A DNA stretch of 64,000 bases from Akkermansia muciniphila. Lineage in GTDB: Bacteria > Verrucomicrobiota > Verrucomicrobiia > Verrucomicrobiales > Akkermansiaceae. Made by a program: the position numbers and the translations under genes. This document shows positions 27,059 to 35,287 of this stretch, piece after piece (position 1 is the stretch's first letter; every line of letters starts with the position of its first letter). The notes below the pieces were generated by a model. It was given only the letters and a program-made list of their open reading frames with translations. It was not told the origin of the DNA and ran no database searches. The stretch is from assembly GCF_040616545.1 (NCBI RefSeq), contig NZ_CP156688.1, positions 2,108,001 through 2,172,000 on the forward strand. Direction: 5' to 3'.

Positions 27059-27661
27059 ATGTTTACCGGACTCGTTGAAACAACAGGAACCGTGGAAGGG
27101 TTTACGCCCATCAACGGCGGAGCCAGGCTGACGCTGGTAATTCCGTTCGGCCGTGAACTTTCCCTGGGTGATTCCGTAGCCGTCAACGGCTGCTGCCTGA
27201 CCGTGGACGCGCTGGACGGGGAGCGGGTCTCCTTTGACCTGCTTTCCCAGACCCTCCGCGTCACCAGCCTGGGGAACCTCCAGCCCGGGGGCCTGGTGAA
27301 CCTGGAGCGCGCCATGTCCGCCATGGACCGCTTCGGCGGACACTTTGTGATGGGGCATGTGGACAATACCGGGACGGTTACGGCTCTGGAACCCGTGGGA
27401 CAGGACCACCGCCTGGAAGTCCGCATTCCGGATGAACTGGCCCGCTACTGCATTGACAAGGGCTCCATCACCATTGACGGCATTTCCCTGACAATCGCCA
27501 ATCTGAACGGCTCCCTGCTGGAATTCTGGATTACGCCCCATACCTTTGGCCGCACGAACCTGCAACGCGCCGTCTCCGGCCAGCCGGTAAATCTGGAAGT
27601 GGACATGCTGGCCAAGTACGTGGAGAAGCTGTTTACTGCCCGCGAAAACGCGGAGGAGTGA
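27059..27661 (+). CDS. ribE: Riboflavin synthase, alpha chain
   Basis: A 200-residue enzyme that converts two molecules of 6,7-dimethyl-8-ribityllumazine into riboflavin and a pyrimidine. It has the two lumazine-binding repeats: MFTGLVETTGTVEGF to about residue 97, and a second starting near FGGHFVMGHVDNTGTV. The N-terminal MFTG and the motif VAVNGCCLTVDAL are diagnostic, and IDGISLTIANL is the second-repeat counterpart. No FMN riboswitch is present in the 24-base gap to the antiporter gene. Confidence 0.97.
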   Translation: MFTGLVETTGTVEGFTPINGGARLTLVIPFGRELSLGDSVAVNGCCLTVDALDGERVSFDLLSQTLRVTSLGNLQPGGLVNLERAMSAMDRFGGHFVMGHVDNTGTVTALEPVGQDHRLEVRIPDELARYCIDKGSITIDGISLTIANLNGSLLEFWITPHTFGRTNLQRAVSGQPVNLEVDMLAKYVEKLFTARENAEE

Positions 27662-27695
27662 GGCTTTCCGGGAGGGGTGAAGGTGAAGTGTAAAG

Positions 27696-27767
27696 CCCGC
27701 AGGACGGATTGATTTTGTGCAGGGGAAAGATGTATTCCGCTGGCTTGTGAAGGTACGTCCTGCCGGG
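27696..27767. repeat. Long-range inverted repeat between convergent ribE and prmA
   Basis: CCCGCAGGACG (27696-27706) pairs with CGTCCTGCCGGG (27756-27767) with one bulged base, enclosing about 49 bases. It could form a shared terminator-like or structured RNA element for the convergent genes. There is no T-run right after it. Confidence 0.3.
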
Positions 27768-27801
27768 ACAAACGTTATTCCAGCGCCCGTGAAGGAACGC
27801 C

Positions 27802-28662
27802 CTACTTCGCCATTCCGCCTTTGGCCGTGACCCATTTGCCGCGTTTGATGACCCGATCAAAGGAGAGGCCGTGATGTTCCGCCGCCGCCTTCGTTTCTTT
27901 CCATTGGGAGGCCAGAATCCCGGAAATGACCAGCACGGCATCCTTCTTCATGGCCGCGATGATATGGGGAAAAGCCTTTTGCAGGATGGTGGAAAACAGG
28001 TTGGCGACGACCAGGCTACCCTTTTGCCGGGCTGTGGGCGTCCATTCAAAAACGTCTCCGACAAATAAATCCAGTTGTTCAGGCGTGACGGCGTTGCGTT
28101 CCATGTTGTGCCGGGCCACCTCAACCGCCATGGGGTCAAAATCGAAGGCTGCGGCGTGCTCCGCCCCCAGTTTCAGCGCCGCAATCGCCAGTACGGCGGT
28201 TCCGCAGCCGATGTCCGTCATGGTCCAGGCTGTTCCCTTGCGGGAGTGCGCAAAGTCGGCAATGAAGCGCAGGCAGGCGGACGTGGTGGCATGGTCTCCG
28301 GTGCCGAAGGCCATTTCCGCCGGAACGCTCAGAATACGGCGTCCGGGGAATTGTTGCCGCAGGGCGGCAAGCTTTTCTGCGGAGCTCTGTTCCGTGATGA
28401 CCAGGGAATTTCTTATTTTGAGCGGAGCGCGTTCCTCCCGGTTCTGGGCCGCTACCCAGTCCCGCGTCTTGATTTCCCGGACGGAGCCGCCAAAATATTG
28501 CTTCAGGGTCAGGGCGTCTTCTTCCTGGTCACAGTAAACGGTAATTCTGATGGTCTTGCCCCCCTTGATGATGGTGATGGAGGCATTGGGATTTCCGGCA
28601 ATGCGTTCGCTCCACGCGTCTTCCCATTTGGCGGGGGACAGTTTGTTCCAGCTCCAGGTCAT
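27802..28662 (-). CDS. prmA: Ribosomal protein L11 methyltransferase
   Basis: A 286-residue enzyme that methylates ribosomal protein L11. The N-terminal domain (1-105) recognises L11; the SAM-binding C-terminal domain has the family hallmark MAFGTGDHATTSACL, motif I as DIGCGTAVLAIAALKLGA, and DFDPMAVEVARHN. The usual NxLA(N/G)-type segment appears as VVANLFSTILQ. The start fits a leaderless layout: TTGCCT, 17 bases, CATACT, with the -10 box only six bases before the ATG. Confidence 0.92.
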   Translation of the reverse strand: MTWSWNKLSPAKWEDAWSERIAGNPNASITIIKGGKTIRITVYCDQEEDALTLKQYFGGSVREIKTRDWVAAQNREERAPLKIRNSLVITEQSSAEKLAALRQQFPGRRILSVPAEMAFGTGDHATTSACLRFIADFAHSRKGTAWTMTDIGCGTAVLAIAALKLGAEHAAAFDFDPMAVEVARHNMERNAVTPEQLDLFVGDVFEWTPTARQKGSLVVANLFSTILQKAFPHIIAAMKKDAVLVISGILASQWKETKAAAEHHGLSFDRVIKRGKWVTAKGGMAK

Positions 28663-28668
28663 GCGGGG

Positions 28669-28697
28669 AGTATGGAAGCTTTTCCGGCAGGAGGCAA
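28669..28697 (-). promoter_or_regulatory. Promoter abutting prmA (leaderless layout)
   Basis: On the minus strand TTGCCT (28692-28697), 17-base spacer, CATACT (28669-28674). Transcription would begin about at the A of the prmA start codon. Confidence 0.5.
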
Positions 28698-28820
28698 GGA
28701 CGGATGCAAAGGAAGGAACAGTTAAAGGAAGCTCCGGGGATTATCCATTTCCGGGATTATTCCCTTAAAGGCCGTGAAGCGCTGCAAGGTCTTGAGGGCC
28801 CTCCGGAAACTGGCCGGAAC

Positions 28821-30692
28821 TTACAGGGATTTTCCGTTGGGCCACATCAGCATCCGTTTCAGGAAGCGTTCATTGTTGACGGTGACCTTCGGGAAGAGGC
28901 GCCTGCTGGATTCCTTGAGCGCCCTGATGGCGTCTTCCCCCTGCAGCGGCGTGCGGTCAGAGCCGCCGATCACGTTGCGCAGCCATGCGGTCTGGGGCAT
29001 GTCATAGGCTTCCACGGCCTTGAAGGGCATGCGCTCCCGCCAGTTGGAGCCTCCCGTGGTGCCGGGAATGTTCAGGCGCTTGTTGACGTCAAAGAGGGCG
29101 GGCCAGAGGATGGCCGCATAACGGGAGTTGGAACGGAACAGGGCATTGTACATGGCCGTCTTGATCTCCAGGTTCCAGTAGGAGAGCCATGTTTCCGGCT
29201 GCATGCCCGCGAAGTCCGCAAACCATTTCAGCAGGCGCGCTCCGTCTTCCGCCTGGTGCACAATGCTTTCCTGCTCCGGTCCGGACGGCGTTTTGGGAGA
29301 GGTGCCCTCCCACAGGCCCAGTTTCCGTGCACGCTCAATCTTGGCGTAGCTGTCATTCCAGGTCCGCATGATGGTTTCAAAGTCATGCGTGCCGAACGCC
29401 GCAAAGGAGCATTCATGGTATTCCTTTCCGGGAGTGATGGTGCCGTCCGTCCTGATTTCCCAGTGGGGTATCTTGAAGCCGGGAATGTTAAGCTGGCGCA
29501 TGTTCGGGCGCACGTAATCCGGCACACATCCCAGGTCTTCCCCCACCACGCTGACGCCGGGGGCGGCGGAGAGCAGGAGGCGCAGGTAAAGGTCTCCGTC
29601 CGTCAGGTTCAGGTTGCGCTCCACGGCGTTGTCATCCCCGCGCGGCTTGAAGCCGGGGAGCCTGCCGCCCGTTCTCTGGGCCGCCTGTTCAAGGGTAAGG
29701 GGCAGGAAAACCCCGTTTTCCGTGGGTTTCCACGGGAAGGAGTAAATGCGGTAAAAGCCCAGGATGTGGTCAATCCTGTACATGCTGAAAATCTTGGTGC
29801 AGTACTTCACCCGGCGTCTCCACCAGGCAAAATTGTCCTGGGCCATGACGTCCCATTTGTACAGGGGAATGCCCCAGTTCTGCCCCCATTTTCCCGTGAA
29901 CGGGTCCTCCGCGTAATTGCCTTCCGCCGGGGCGCCGCCGCACCAGTCCGTATCAAACAGGTAGCGTTCAAAGAAGACGTCCGCGCTGCTCAGGGAAACG
30001 CCTATGGGGATGTCCCCCATCAGTTTCACGTTGCGTTCGTCCGCGTAAATCCGGATGAATTCCCACTGCTTTTCACAGAGCCACTGAAGCCAGCGGGCAA
30101 AGTCCTTTTCCTCCTCGTAATCGGCGGCGATGGCCTTGGCCCGCGCGGGGTCCTGCTCTGGCCAGTGCCACCAGATCTCCGTGCCGAACAGGTCGCAGAG
30201 AACCTGGAAGCAGACAAAGTCTTCCAGCCAGCTCCCCTGTTCCTTCACCCATTCCCGGAACTTGGGCATGATGCCTTCATATTCCGGCTTGGTCTTGAAA
30301 TTGTTCCACGCTTCCCGCAGAATCCACATTTTCCAGAACCTGACCTTGGGGTAGTCCACCAGGTTGGGGCCGGAGGGCTGTTCCCACGGCAGCGTATCCC
30401 CGGTTTCATTGAAGACGCGTTCTTCCAGGCCGGGGATGGTCCAGGGTTCCAGGGAAAGGTACAGGGGCTCCAGGGCAATGGAGCTGATGGCGGAATAGGG
30501 GGAAGGGCATTCGTCCCGCCCCAGGGCATTGACGGGCAGGAGCTGGAGAAATCCCACATGGGCGTCTGCCGCCCAGTCAATCCACTGGCGCAGGGCCGTC
30601 AGGTCCCCGATGCCGTGGTCGTTGTTGCGGCGCAGGGAGAACAATGGCAGAACTACGCCGGCTAATCTCTTTTCATCCATATCAGAACGCAT
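28821..30692 (-). CDS. malQ: 4-alpha-glucanotransferase (GH77, amylomaltase)
   Basis: About 620 residues. It transfers alpha-1,4-glucan segments between maltodextrins and glycogen or releases glucose. GH77 motifs are all visible: LFSLRRNNDHGIGDLTALRQ, LLPVNALG, the nucleophile region YRIDHILGFYR, the acid/base region VVGEDLGCVPDYVR and AFGTHDFETI. ATG at 30692 or at 30680 (MDEKRLAG) are both possible; neither has a Shine-Dalgarno site, and the frame continues further upstream with non-family sequence. It lies upstream of prmA with 158 bases between. Together with the GH13 enzyme at 57.3 kb it suggests internal alpha-glucan metabolism. Confidence 0.94.
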   Translation of the reverse strand: MRSDMDEKRLAGVVLPLFSLRRNNDHGIGDLTALRQWIDWAADAHVGFLQLLPVNALGRDECPSPYSAISSIALEPLYLSLEPWTIPGLEERVFNETGDTLPWEQPSGPNLVDYPKVRFWKMWILREAWNNFKTKPEYEGIMPKFREWVKEQGSWLEDFVCFQVLCDLFGTEIWWHWPEQDPARAKAIAADYEEEKDFARWLQWLCEKQWEFIRIYADERNVKLMGDIPIGVSLSSADVFFERYLFDTDWCGGAPAEGNYAEDPFTGKWGQNWGIPLYKWDVMAQDNFAWWRRRVKYCTKIFSMYRIDHILGFYRIYSFPWKPTENGVFLPLTLEQAAQRTGGRLPGFKPRGDDNAVERNLNLTDGDLYLRLLLSAAPGVSVVGEDLGCVPDYVRPNMRQLNIPGFKIPHWEIRTDGTITPGKEYHECSFAAFGTHDFETIMRTWNDSYAKIERARKLGLWEGTSPKTPSGPEQESIVHQAEDGARLLKWFADFAGMQPETWLSYWNLEIKTAMYNALFRSNSRYAAILWPALFDVNKRLNIPGTTGGSNWRERMPFKAVEAYDMPQTAWLRNVIGGSDRTPLQGEDAIRALKESSRRLFPKVTVNNERFLKRMLMWPNGKSL

Positions 30693-30934
30693 GCTTGAAC
30701 GGTTTCCCGGATGGACCTGTGCCAGCCGTGGAAACCGTGAGTGGCAGAATAGCATCTCCCGGAGGAATGCGGCAAGCCTAATACGTTGCCTTTGCGCCAT
30801 GATTCCGGGGTTTCCGCAGGAAGAGCGCACAGAAGTTTTCCTGGCTGCCTGGCATGAACGGAACGCGCATAGGCATGAAAGACGGGATTTTTCTTTTTGA
30901 AATGGCATCCTGCGCAAACAGGCGCAAATTCTGC

Positions 30935-30963
30935 TTCCATCCGCAATCTGTGGCAGTTAAAAT
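30935..30963 (+). promoter_or_regulatory. Promoter abutting the lipoprotein gene
   Basis: TTCCAT (30935-30940), 17 bases, TAAAAT (30958-30963). The -10 box ends nine bases before the ATG at 30973. Confidence 0.4.
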
Positions 30964-30972
30964 CATACGCAA

Positions 30973-31590
30973 ATGAAATTGGCACTTCTCCCTTCCGCCC
31001 TGCTGGCGCTTCTGGCCTCCTGCGGCCCGAACAAGCATATGAATGCCTGGGAGCGCCAGAGTTCGGCGCTGGACCCCGTGGGCATCACGTCCAAGAAAAT
31101 GGCGGCCAAACACAGGGCGGACCAGGCTTCTTACAAGCCGGGGGAATCCGTCACGTTCAAGAAGGAGAAGCTGATGGTGTTCGAGCAGAATCCGGAGAAT
31201 AATTTTTCCACGAGCGGAACCGTCAAGGGAGGCGTGAAAACAGCCAAGGTGCTGGTTTGCGGAGATTTGTTCGCCAAGGTGGAATTTGAGGACGGCAGCC
31301 AGGGATACGTAAGCCTGTCCGAAGTAGTCAATCCGCAGGAAATGATGGGCTTTTATCCCGTCACCGCTCCAGACATGGTAGGGCCGGACGGAGCCCTGCT
31401 TCCGCTGCCCGCCAATATGGGCGCCGTCAGCCCGGAAGCCGCAGCGGCTTCCCGTGAGCTGGATATGTCCCGCATGGATACCTCCCTGGTTCCGGTGCCG
31501 GCCTCCGCTTCCCCGTCACCTTCGGGAGCCGCGCCGCAGGAACCCCCTCCGGTCAGTGCGCCTCTCCCGGAATCCAGCGTGAAACAATAA
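30973..31590 (+). CDS. Uncharacterised lipoprotein with an SH3-like segment
   Basis: A 205-residue protein with a lipoprotein signal (MKLALLPSALLALLASC, lipobox LAS-C at Cys17). The mature part opens polar and basic, then has a beta-rich stretch (AKVLVCGDLFAKVEFEDGSQGYVSLSEV) that resembles a bacterial SH3 fold, and ends in a Pro/Ala/Ser-rich tail (about 165-205) suited to spanning the periplasm. The SH3-like call is weak. Single gene, convergent with rimO. Confidence 0.8.
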   Translation: MKLALLPSALLALLASCGPNKHMNAWERQSSALDPVGITSKKMAAKHRADQASYKPGESVTFKKEKLMVFEQNPENNFSTSGTVKGGVKTAKVLVCGDLFAKVEFEDGSQGYVSLSEVVNPQEMMGFYPVTAPDMVGPDGALLPLPANMGAVSPEAAAASRELDMSRMDTSLVPVPASASPSPSGAAPQEPPPVSAPLPESSVKQ

Positions 31591-31690
31591 GCGCGCCTTG
31601 GGCGCAGACGCCGGAGAGCGGGGATGGATTTATTACCCGCTTGCGCTAGTTTCTTTGAACCTTGTTCTCCCCTGTCTGATTGGCTGATGC

Positions 31691-33049
31691 CTATTCCGCC
31701 GTCAGCTCATACGCCACGGCGTCCGTTACAGTGACCGTGGCGAATTCACCGACGGGCAGGGTGAGGGGGACGGAGACGGTTCCGTCAATGTCCGGGGCGT
31801 CCCATTCCGTTCTGGCGACGCCGGGCGCGTCCACCAGCACGCGGATTTTTTTGCCGATCTGGTCCTGGCCCGTTTCCGAGGCAATGCGGGTCAGCAGCAG
31901 GGTGGCCTCATTATAGCGGCGCGCCTTGGTGCGGTGGTGCACCTGGTTGGGCATCTTGTAGGCCTTGGTTCCCTCCTCCCGTGAGAAGGTGAAAATACCG
32001 GCCCGTTCAAAGCGGAATTCTTCAATGAACTCCATCAGTTCCTGATGGTCGTCCTCCGTCTCTCCGGGGAATCCGGTGATGAAGGTGGTGCGGATGGCGA
32101 TTCCCGGAACGGCTTTCCGGATGTCCCGCAGGAGGTTGCGGATGTAGTCCCCGTCCGTCACGCGCTGCATGGCGCTGAGCATGTTGTTGGAAATGTGCTG
32201 GAGGGGGATGTCCACGTAGCGGGCCACCTTGGGGCTCTCCGCAATGGCGGCGGTCAGCTCGTCGCCCCAGTGGGCGGGATGGGTGTAAAGCAGGCGGATC
32301 CAGAATTCCCCTTCAATGGCGTTCAGGGCGCGGATTAGGGTGGCCAGGGATTCCCCGCGGGAAGAATCCACCGCGCTGCGGCGGTTGGGGCGGGCGTCCG
32401 TCCATTTGTCCATGCCGTAATAGGTAATGTCCTGGGCAATCAGGCAGATTTCCTTTACTCCGGACCGGATGAGGGCTTCCGCTTCACGCACCACGTCCTG
32501 CTGGGAACGGCTGCGGTGGCGCCCCCGGATCATGGGGATGATGCAGTAGGCGCAGCCGTGGTTGCACCCTTCCGCTATCTTGATGTAGGCCGTATGGGAG
32601 GGGGTGAGGCGGTAGCGCGGCGTGTCCCAGTCCGGCACGTACTTGCATTTGCCTTCAATAAAATTTTTGTCCGGAGCGGTCCGCTCCATTACTTCCGTGA
32701 TGATTTCCGGGAGTTTGGTGATCTGGTCCGGGCCGATGAAGGCGTCCACCTCCGGCAGCAGGGCAGGGAGTTCCTTCTGGAAGCGCTGGGACAGGCAGCC
32801 CGCTACAATCAGCTTCTGGTTTTCCGGATAGGCTCCGCTTTCCCGGGCGCGCACGACGTCCAGAATGGCGTCGATGGCTTCCTGCTTGGCCTGGTCAATG
32901 AAGGCGCAGGTGTTGACCACCATCACGTCCGCCAGTTCCGGCTCCGGGGTCATGGCCATGCCGGCCTTCTGCATGTGGCCGATCATGATTTCAGAGTCGA
33001 TCAGGTTCTTGGGGCAGCCCAGGGAAATGAGTCCAACGGTGAGAGGCAT
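31691..33049 (-). CDS. rimO: Ribosomal protein S12 methylthiotransferase
   Basis: A 452-residue radical-SAM enzyme that adds a methylthio group to Asp88 of ribosomal protein S12. The N-terminal UPF0004 domain supplies three cysteines for the auxiliary cluster (SLGCPKNLIDSE, VNTCAFIDQAK, VAGCLSQRF). The radical-SAM motif is EGCNHGCAYCIIPMIRGRHRSR. A TRAM domain ends the protein. The SLGCPKN start and the RGRHRSR segment separate it from MiaB. It lies 26 bases after the NfeD gene, so the two form an operon. Confidence 0.96.
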   Translation of the reverse strand: MPLTVGLISLGCPKNLIDSEIMIGHMQKAGMAMTPEPELADVMVVNTCAFIDQAKQEAIDAILDVVRARESGAYPENQKLIVAGCLSQRFQKELPALLPEVDAFIGPDQITKLPEIITEVMERTAPDKNFIEGKCKYVPDWDTPRYRLTPSHTAYIKIAEGCNHGCAYCIIPMIRGRHRSRSQQDVVREAEALIRSGVKEICLIAQDITYYGMDKWTDARPNRRSAVDSSRGESLATLIRALNAIEGEFWIRLLYTHPAHWGDELTAAIAESPKVARYVDIPLQHISNNMLSAMQRVTDGDYIRNLLRDIRKAVPGIAIRTTFITGFPGETEDDHQELMEFIEEFRFERAGIFTFSREEGTKAYKMPNQVHHRTKARRYNEATLLLTRIASETGQDQIGKKIRVLVDAPGVARTEWDAPDIDGTVSVPLTLPVGEFATVTVTDAVAYELTAE

Positions 33050-33075
33050 GGCAGTGAGTGAAGAGCGTGGTGAAG

Positions 33076-34512
33076 TCAGTCCCCGGCGGGGGAGTCGTCC
33101 CTGACGACGACGAGGTCGAACGGACGGATGTCCACGACGCGCACAGGGGTACCCTTAATCAGTATGCCTTGTCGAGAGAAAACCTCGCATATTTCGCCAT
33201 GGATCATGGCCTTGCCGTTGGGCTTCAGCTCCGTTACGGCGTTCCCCCGGTCGCCTACCTGCACGCGCGGAAGGTTGACGGCCTCCCCGGCGGGGCCGCC
33301 GCTGACCGTGGCGTTCGTCACGCGGCGCATCAGGATGGAATCCGGCAGGTACTTCATCAGCACGGCAATGAGGATGGCTCCCCCGGTCAGGCCCAGGGCG
33401 AGTTTCAGCAGGGGAATGCCCAGGACCATTGCCAGCGTGTTAACGTCGTCCCACTGTCCGTCACGGATGACGTGGTCCCATTCCCAGGAGCTGATCATGC
33501 CGCCGAACAGGGCCAGGAAGATGCAGATGCCGCCCGCAATGGCCGCAATGAAGGTGCCGGGGATGACGAAGAATTCCACGCACAGCAGGACCACGCCCAG
33601 AATGAGCAGGGCCGCCGTTTCATACCCCGCCAGGTTCCCCGCAATGTTATTGCCGAAGAAGAAGAGGGCGAACGCGGCAATGGCCACGATGCCGCCGATG
33701 CCGAACCCCGGAGTCTTGAATTCCATGTAAATGCCGCCGATGCCCAGCAGGATCAACACGGGGGAGGCCCATGCAATCCAGAGGCCGATGCGTTCAAAGG
33801 CGGTGGGCTCCGCCGTGACCGCGGGGGCGTCCACCTTCTCCTGGGCCAGCAGGTCCGTGACGGAGGTGGCCGTTCCCTGGGCCAGCAGGGGCTTGCCGTC
33901 TTCCAGCCGCGTGGCGGCTTCCTTGCCCGTCAGGGTCAGGAGCGCGCCTTTTTCCAGCTTGACGGGGCCGAACTGCTGGTCCTTGTCAGACGGAATCATC
34001 ATGGCCTTCACCACCTCCGGGCGGTAGCCCTTTTCCGTGACTACGGAGCGGGTGAAGGCCCAGAAGGCGCTTTCCGCCTTCTTGCGCATGACGGGGTCCA
34101 TTTCCTCCCCGGAGGAGGTGATGATGCCCGCCGCGCCGATGGAGGAGACGGGCGCCATGTAAATCTTGTCGCACGCCGCGGAGATAAGCGCTCCGGCGGA
34201 CATGGCCTTGGGGTTCACATAGGCATAGGTGGGAATGGTCAGCGGCTGGATGCTTTTCATCATCATCTCGCTGGTTTCCCAGGCCAGGCCGCCGGGCGTG
34301 TTCAGGTCAAACACCACGGCCCGCGCCTGTTCCTCCTGCGCACGCTTCAGGATGCGGTTCATGAAGCCGAAGCTCTGCTTGCTGGTCAGGGAGTCTTCTC
34401 CCACGGGGATGACTACTACCCGGTCGCGGAAGGATTCCTCCGCGGCCGCCCGGAACGGGGACCCGGCAAACAGGGCCAGCAGAGCCAGCAACAGAAGGTG
34501 AATATGCTTCAT
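33076..34512 (-). CDS. NfeD1b-type membrane serine protease
   Basis: A 478-residue protein: signal peptide (1-23), a ClpP-class/SppA-like protease domain (about 28-230), four or so membrane helices (about 240-375) and a C-terminal OB-fold NfeD domain (about 390-478, ATVSGGPAGEAVNLPRVQVGDRG in pieces, ending RVVDIRPFDLVVV). The catalytic Ser lies in NPKAMSAGALISAACDKIYMA. The Lys expected some 50 residues on is in MRKKAESAF. Such proteins cleave stomatin-like partners; no stomatin gene is next to it here. First gene of the rimO operon. Confidence 0.9.
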   Translation of the reverse strand: MKHIHLLLLALLALFAGSPFRAAAEESFRDRVVVIPVGEDSLTSKQSFGFMNRILKRAQEEQARAVVFDLNTPGGLAWETSEMMMKSIQPLTIPTYAYVNPKAMSAGALISAACDKIYMAPVSSIGAAGIITSSGEEMDPVMRKKAESAFWAFTRSVVTEKGYRPEVVKAMMIPSDKDQQFGPVKLEKGALLTLTGKEAATRLEDGKPLLAQGTATSVTDLLAQEKVDAPAVTAEPTAFERIGLWIAWASPVLILLGIGGIYMEFKTPGFGIGGIVAIAAFALFFFGNNIAGNLAGYETAALLILGVVLLCVEFFVIPGTFIAAIAGGICIFLALFGGMISSWEWDHVIRDGQWDDVNTLAMVLGIPLLKLALGLTGGAILIAVLMKYLPDSILMRRVTNATVSGGPAGEAVNLPRVQVGDRGNAVTELKPNGKAMIHGEICEVFSRQGILIKGTPVRVVDIRPFDLVVVRDDSPAGD

Positions 34513-34620
34513 GCCTGCAAGCTAACACGTTCCGCGCCCGCGCTCAATGGGGAAATACATTCGCCTTGCCATGAGTGGATGATTTTCTATCTTTATTAAA
34601 AGAAGTTAGCTATTTAATAG

Positions 34621-34649
34621 TTGATTGTTGATCTTTTTTATTCCATAAT
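34621..34649 (+). promoter_or_regulatory. Promoter of the AT-rich orphan gene
   Basis: TTGATT (34621-34626), 17 bases, CATAAT (34644-34649). The -10 box ends eight bases before the ATG at 34658, so the mRNA would have almost no leader. Confidence 0.5.
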
Positions 34650-34657
34650 ATGTTATT

Positions 34658-35194
34658 ATGGAAGATTCTGAAATTTTCGAAAAATTGAAAAAAATTATTT
34701 ATGGATGTGTGGATAAAATATGGGAAAATGATAGCGATCTGTTTGAAAAATCCGAATGGACTATTACTTTTCGTTTAGGATATTATTTACAACGTGCATT
34801 AGAAATTGAGAAATTGATTGTATTAAAAGGTTATGTAGTTGATTCTGAATATAATAGATTTGAAGATGATCCAAAGAAAGCATTTAAAGAATGTGAAGAA
34901 TGTGGAAAAAGGGAAAGTTGTTTAGGAGATGTTGATTATAATAAAAGTATACGACCTGATTTAGTGATTCATATTCGAGGGAATAATGATGAATACTCAA
35001 ATTTGATTGTAATTGAAGTTAAAAAATTAAAACCAAATAAAAATTATTATAAAAATGATTATGATAAATTGAAATATTTGACATGTAAGAAAGCTAAATA
35101 TCACTACCGAATAGGTGCTCATGTTGTATTGGATAAAACAAAAAATAAATCGGAATTTAAATGGTTTGAAAATGGAGAAGAAGAAAGAGAATAG
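34658..35194 (+). CDS. AT-rich orphan gene, PD-(D/E)XK nuclease-like protein
   Basis: A 178-residue protein of strikingly different composition from all its neighbours: about 30% GC by eye and rich in Lys, Asn, Ile and Tyr. The core looks like a PD-(D/E)XK fold: SIRPDLVIHI with Asp101, then after a short turn NLIVIEVKK with Glu120-x-Lys122, preceded by a helix (TITFRLGYYLQRALEIE) of the sort that supplies an upstream acidic residue, and followed by KNDYDKLKYL, like the DxxKL helix in this superfamily. Three cysteines (79, 82, 88) lie in an insertion. It sits between nfeD and dnaG, with no integrase, methylase or partner. It is probably horizontally acquired; a defence or restriction role is inference only. 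Confidence 0.7.
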   Translation: MEDSEIFEKLKKIIYGCVDKIWENDSDLFEKSEWTITFRLGYYLQRALEIEKLIVLKGYVVDSEYNRFEDDPKKAFKECEECGKRESCLGDVDYNKSIRPDLVIHIRGNNDEYSNLIVIEVKKLKPNKNYYKNDYDKLKYLTCKKAKYHYRIGAHVVLDKTKNKSEFKWFENGEEERE

Positions 35195-35247
35195 TAATTA
35201 TATGGTGATTTTTAGGTAGTAATCATTGCTAATATTTCAACTACTAA

Positions 35248-35276
35248 TTGTCCTTATAGGAATTCTGTGATAAACT
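35248..35276 (+). promoter_or_regulatory. Promoter abutting dnaG
   Basis: TTGTCC (35248-35253), 17 bases, TAAACT (35271-35276). The -10 box ends 11 bases before the dnaG ATG. Confidence 0.4.
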
Positions 35277-35287
35277 GACCGCGCCTT

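Noticed and set aside
28704-30665. A 653-codon plus-strand frame opposite malQ
   Set aside because: Antisense shadow of a GH77 gene with all catalytic motifs.
34600-35260. AT-rich islet as a prophage or insertion sequence remnant
   Set aside because: No integrase, transposase, terminal repeats or target duplication that I can see.
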